Assembly (NCBI GenBank): GCA_023135255.1
Contig: JAGLTN010000644.1
Coordinates: forward strand, 1 to 8,335
Reading direction: 5' to 3'
From: Planctomycetota bacterium
GTDB taxonomy: Bacteria > Planctomycetota > Phycisphaerae > Sedimentisphaerales > Anaerobacaceae
DNA length: 8,335 nucleotides
Shown: one piece after another, positions 6,282 to 8,335 of the stretch
Layout of the letters: each line of letters starts with the position of its first letter
How positions within the stretch are numbered: the first letter of the stretch is position 1
Position numbers and translations under genes: made by a program
The notes under the pieces: generated by a model
What the model was told of the DNA's origin: nothing
The model's database searches: none
The model's input: only the letters and a program-made list of their open reading frames with translations

Positions 6282-6312
6282 CTTGAGTGTCCGTTTAATG
6301 CGGACACTCAAG
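6282..6312 (+). promoter_or_regulatory. Perfect 12-bp hairpin between capsid and connector genes
   Basis: The arms CTTGAGTGTCCG (6282-6293) and CGGACACTCAAG (6301-6312) pair without mismatch around a 7-base loop, TTTAATG. It lies 44 nt after the capsid stop and 26 nt before the connector start, with a second small hairpin (GCAGC/GCTGC, 6261-6273) just upstream. The 3' arm is followed by TCATAATC, not a T-run, so it is not a classical intrinsic terminator. Likely roles are 3'-end stabilisation of capsid mRNA, an RNase processing site or partial attenuation. Confidence 0.75.
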
Positions 6313-6338
6313 TCATAATCTACAGAGGGGAAATTCAG

Positions 6339-6995
6339 ATGGTTAGTTTCTCAAATGATGTTGATATTTTGAAATATGAGCCTATGTTGTTTGGCAGTCT
6401 TCATTTGCCATGGCAGGTGTTGGTTTCGGGTAACGATGGTGTTTTGAGCGGTACTACATTTACTTGCAGCGGGGCGGATTTCGAGAGTGCGGGCGTTATC
6501 GCTGGTGGGGTTATTTATCTTTTGTCTGATAATGGTGACATTGACGGCGGTTACGAAATAGTATCGGTTGACTCGGAGAGTCAGTTGACGGTGTCGGTTG
6601 TCAGGGCTGATAGTGATGAGCTGGCAGTTGCTGTTGGTAACGCAGAGCAGATATCTTACCGGATAAGTACATTTCGGCCTCAGGCAGCGGAGGCGGGATT
6701 TATGCTGACGGAATATTTTGGTATCAGACCTGGGAACCCGGCGAGCGATTATAATGCTGATGATATTGTTAATCCTGATGTTTTGAAAGGGGCTGGTGTT
6801 TATGCAGTTATATCGAGTATTTATGCGATGTTAGGCAGTAAAGGCGATGGCGAAGGGTACTGGAAGAAGAGTTTGTATTATAAAAAACTTTTGGCCAAGG
6901 CTAAGCAGAGATGTCGGCTCAGTATTGATTCGGATGGTGATGGTAGTTGTGATTTTACCAGAGTTGGTGCGTCTGTAAGGTTGGTTCGTGATTAG
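6339..6995 (+). CDS. Putative head-tail connector / head completion protein
   Basis: Predicted 218 aa from ATG 6339, with GAGGGG (6325-6330) 8 nt upstream. Two parts are visible. Residues about 25-112 are a beta-rich domain (D-F-E-S-A-G-V-I-A-G-G-V-I, then a Y-E-I-V-S-V strand followed by L-T-V-S-V-V), similar in style to the insertion in the capsid protein. Residues about 114-190 are helical (Y-A-V-I-S-S-I-Y-A-M-L, then W-K-K-S-L-Y-Y-K-K-L-L-A-K-A-K), the kind of helical hairpin found in phage adaptor proteins. Next comes D-S-D-G-D-G-S-C-D (197-205), whose D197, D199, D201 and D205 mimic a calcium loop. Its position right after the major capsid gene is the usual place for a connector sealing the portal. 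I recognise no exact family, so the role is inferred from order and fold style. Confidence 0.6.
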   Translation: MVSFSNDVDILKYEPMLFGSLHLPWQVLVSGNDGVLSGTTFTCSGADFESAGVIAGGVIYLLSDNGDIDGGYEIVSVDSESQLTVSVVRADSDELAVAVGNAEQISYRISTFRPQAAEAGFMLTEYFGIRPGNPASDYNADDIVNPDVLKGAGVYAVISSIYAMLGSKGDGEGYWKKSLYYKKLLAKAKQRCRLSIDSDGDGSCDFTRVGASVRLVRD

Positions 6996-6999
6996 TATA

Positions 7000-7076
7000 C
7001 ACCCTTGAGGGTGATAAATGTACGCGAATAAATCGGTAGCTTGTTATTTTTAAGTTATTTGCCCGCGGATAAACGG
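7000..7076 (+). repeat. Post-stop intergenic element, copy B
   Basis: The hairpin CACCC (7000-7004) / GGGTG (7009-7013) has loop TTGA and starts 4 nt after the connector stop. The GTTATTTG block starts at 7054, again exactly 45 nt from the first G of the 3' arm. It is closest to copy A, sharing GGGTGATAAAT and CCGCGGATAAACGG. In this copy the 3' half is an open frame in phase with the next gene (from TTG 7041), but the real start is downstream at 7116. Confidence 0.8.
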
Positions 7077-7115
7077 GGGAATTCAATTGGGGCAATATAT
7101 AAAGGTGCGATTGAG

Positions 7116-7487
7116 ATGAGAGCGACGTTAGATGGGTATGATATTTTTGCCGGGCTTGATTTTAAAATTCAGGTTGGGGCTTTGCGAAGAGACAGTATTG
7201 AGAAAAGTGTCTGCGGGCTTGACGGTGTTGTCAGTATAGACCTTGGCAGTCGGGGCAGGGTGATAAAGCAGAAGGGAATATTGAATGCAGTTAGTCATAA
7301 GGATATGCAGCGCAAGATAGATGCGATCAATGTTTTTATTGATGGGTGCAGTCATAAGCTGGTGACGGATAAGGGCGATGTGTTTGATAATTTGAGGATG
7401 GATTCTTTTAAGGTTTGTGGTGAACGAGTCAGCGGATGTGAGGTCTGCTGTGATTATGAGATAGTTTATAATCAGCTGGCGGTTTAG
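7116..7487 (+). CDS. Small cysteine-rich putative virion structural protein
   Basis: Predicted 123 aa. The frame is open upstream to TTG 7041, but that stretch is part of a repeated intergenic element. ATG 7116 has AAAGGTG (7101-7107) 8 nt upstream and is chosen. The protein looks beta-rich with G-V-V-S-I-D-L-G-S-R-G-R at 37-48 and one short helix at about 61-77. Six cysteines (33, 78, 101, 108, 111, 112) are unusual for a small cytoplasmic protein and include a C-x2-C-C cluster. I do not recognise the family. Its place after the connector and before a long glycine-rich protein suggests a neck or tail component such as a tail-completion or distal-tail type barrel, but this is inferred from gene order. 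Confidence 0.6.
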   Translation: MRATLDGYDIFAGLDFKIQVGALRRDSIEKSVCGLDGVVSIDLGSRGRVIKQKGILNAVSHKDMQRKIDAINVFIDGCSHKLVTDKGDVFDNLRMDSFKVCGERVSGCEVCCDYEIVYNQLAV

Positions 7488-7564
7488 TACCCTTTAGGGT
7501 AGTAAATATTTGCGAGTAAGGTTGTAACTTGTTGTTCTGAAGTTATTTGTCCGCGTATAACCTT
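7488..7564 (+). repeat. Post-stop intergenic element, copy C
   Basis: The hairpin TACCC (7488-7492) / GGGTA (7497-7501), loop TTTA, begins directly after the preceding stop codon. Compared with copies A and B the outer pair has changed from C-G to T-A on both sides, which preserves pairing. The GTTATTTG block starts at 7542, again 45 nt from the first G of the 3' arm. The last part (CCGCGTATAACC) is the most diverged. Beyond it, GAACTTAATTGGG resembles the sequence after copy B. Confidence 0.78.
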
Positions 7565-7590
7565 TTGAACTTAATTGGGAACATTATGAG

Positions 7591-8335
7591 ATGAAACTTA
7601 TCAGTGATGGGATTGACAATGTGAGGGTTTTTGAGCTGCCTTTTGGAAGCAGGTCAGACGGCAGCGGCCAGGCTGTGCCGGGGGTTACGCTGGTAAGGTG
7701 GCGGTCGGGTTGGGAAGATAAACTTTATCATGTGTATGTTAACGGCAAGTTTGCAGGAGCTACGGTAGAGCCCAGGCAACGTCAGATGATGGTGCATGTG
7801 TGTTGCAGTTTTGAAAGCGCGGTTCGAATAGATGTTTTTGCTGTTGATAAAATTTATGGCCATCTGGATTTGAGTGGTGAGCTGGATATTTGTCAGCAGG
7901 GAAGCGGCAGAGTTAAGATCAAAATTCTTCGTAATCAGAATTTGCCCGTAGGGTCAACGATACAGATTTACAATAATGGGGGCAGCGGAGAGATTGATTA
8001 CGATGAGCCTGTTAGTAAGGGAGTTATAAAAGTCTGGGATAAATGGCAGGATAAAGGCGGGCTTGGGCTTGGCAAGTTTGGGCTGGGTGATTTTGGATTT
8101 GAAGCTTCTGCGTCGATCGGATTTGGCAGGGGTAGTTTCGGTTTGGGTGAATATGGGATCGAGGCGGAATTGCTTGAGTGGATAAGTGAACCTATGGCAG
8201 CGGGAGTTTATAAGTTTGCTGCGGTGATTACCGACGGCGATGGTAACAGCAGTGTAAGTGAGACAGAGGAGATAACGGTTATTCCTTCAGCTAAGCCGGC
8301 AGAGAGGTTGAGTGTTTCTTCGTTTGATAGTGTGA
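7591..8335 (+). CDS. Glycine-rich putative virion protein, 3' end outside window
   Basis: Partial: 248 codons are visible and the frame is still open at the last base. ATG 7591 is used because the alternative ATG at 7586 meets a stop after two codons; the ribosome site (GGGA, 7577-7580) is weak. Residues 1-110 look beta-rich (L-V-R-W-R-S-G-W, Y-H-V-Y-V-N-G-K-F). Residues about 157-192 form a Gly/Phe/Leu-rich segment made of two copies of one unit, each ending in F-G-L-G-[DE]-[FY]-G-[FI]-E-A. Residues about 199-231 (A-G-V-Y-K-F, D-G-D-G-N-S-S) read like the end of a fibronectin III/Ig-like domain. Such composition is common in phage tail, fibre or decoration proteins. No specific family is recognised. 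Confidence 0.7.
   Translation, partial: MKLISDGIDNVRVFELPFGSRSDGSGQAVPGVTLVRWRSGWEDKLYHVYVNGKFAGATVEPRQRQMMVHVCCSFESAVRIDVFAVDKIYGHLDLSGELDICQQGSGRVKIKILRNQNLPVGSTIQIYNNGGSGEIDYDEPVSKGVIKVWDKWQDKGGLGLGKFGLGDFGFEASASIGFGRGSFGLGEYGIEAELLEWISEPMAAGVYKFAAVITDGDGNSSVSETEEITVIPSAKPAERLSVSSFDSV

Noticed and set aside
7041..7115. TTG start at 7041 as the true start of the small cysteine-rich protein
   Set aside because: The 25 extra codons coincide with the repeated intergenic element. Copy C has an in-frame stop in the same phase, and ATG 7116 has a good ribosome site.
4343..7564. Three-copy element as a CRISPR array
   Set aside because: The copies are separated by whole genes, vary in sequence and lack regular spacers.

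Overview
The window looks like chromosomal or prophage DNA from a planctomycete, most likely a Phycisphaerae/Sedimentisphaerales-type bacterium of moderate GC. Three things point there. The first gene is a secreted protein ending in a single dockerin-like calcium loop of a style I associate with that group. It also has a Y-W-x-V-D-E-V beta-sandwich module of the same flavour. The second gene is an exported nitrilase-superfamily enzyme. The lineage is inferred from protein style, not from a marker gene.

Layout: positions 1-438 carry no gene I can support. They begin with five T-tracts spaced at about one helical turn, then three TGACC repeats at the same spacing, then a sequence matching the G-quadruplex pattern. 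Further on is a near-consensus extended -10 promoter and a possible 5' leader hairpin. Positions 439-1404 encode the secreted dockerin-type protein, and 1598-2509 encode the exported carbon-nitrogen hydrolase behind its own candidate promoter. Positions 2510-2840 are a G-rich intergenic stretch with direct repeats, a REP-like palindrome and a small tandem repeat. This looks like the border between bacterial cargo and phage genes.

From 2841 to the window end there is a co-directional phage virion module: SPP1 gp6-like portal, coiled-coil scaffold-like protein, SU10-type (HK97-fold) major capsid protein, a putative head-tail connector, a small cysteine-rich putative structural protein, and the first 248 codons of a glycine-rich virion-type protein that runs off the end. 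Together these would build a procapsid around a portal and start the neck or tail. No terminase, maturation protease, integrase or tail-tube gene is recognisable in the window.

The most striking unexplained signal is a roughly 75-bp element present three times. Each copy begins at or within 5 nt of the stop codon of a virion gene (portal, connector, small protein), and all three align without gaps. Each starts with a short ACCC/GGGT hairpin that shows one compensatory pair change, followed by a conserved GTTATTTG-CCGCG block 45 nt downstream. The portal stop codon lies inside the hairpin. The virion genes are also unusually widely and evenly spaced (about 90-120 nt each), and a perfect 12-bp hairpin separates the capsid gene from its successor. 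These spacers suggest gene-by-gene control or modular assembly of the cassette, but function cannot be decided from sequence alone.
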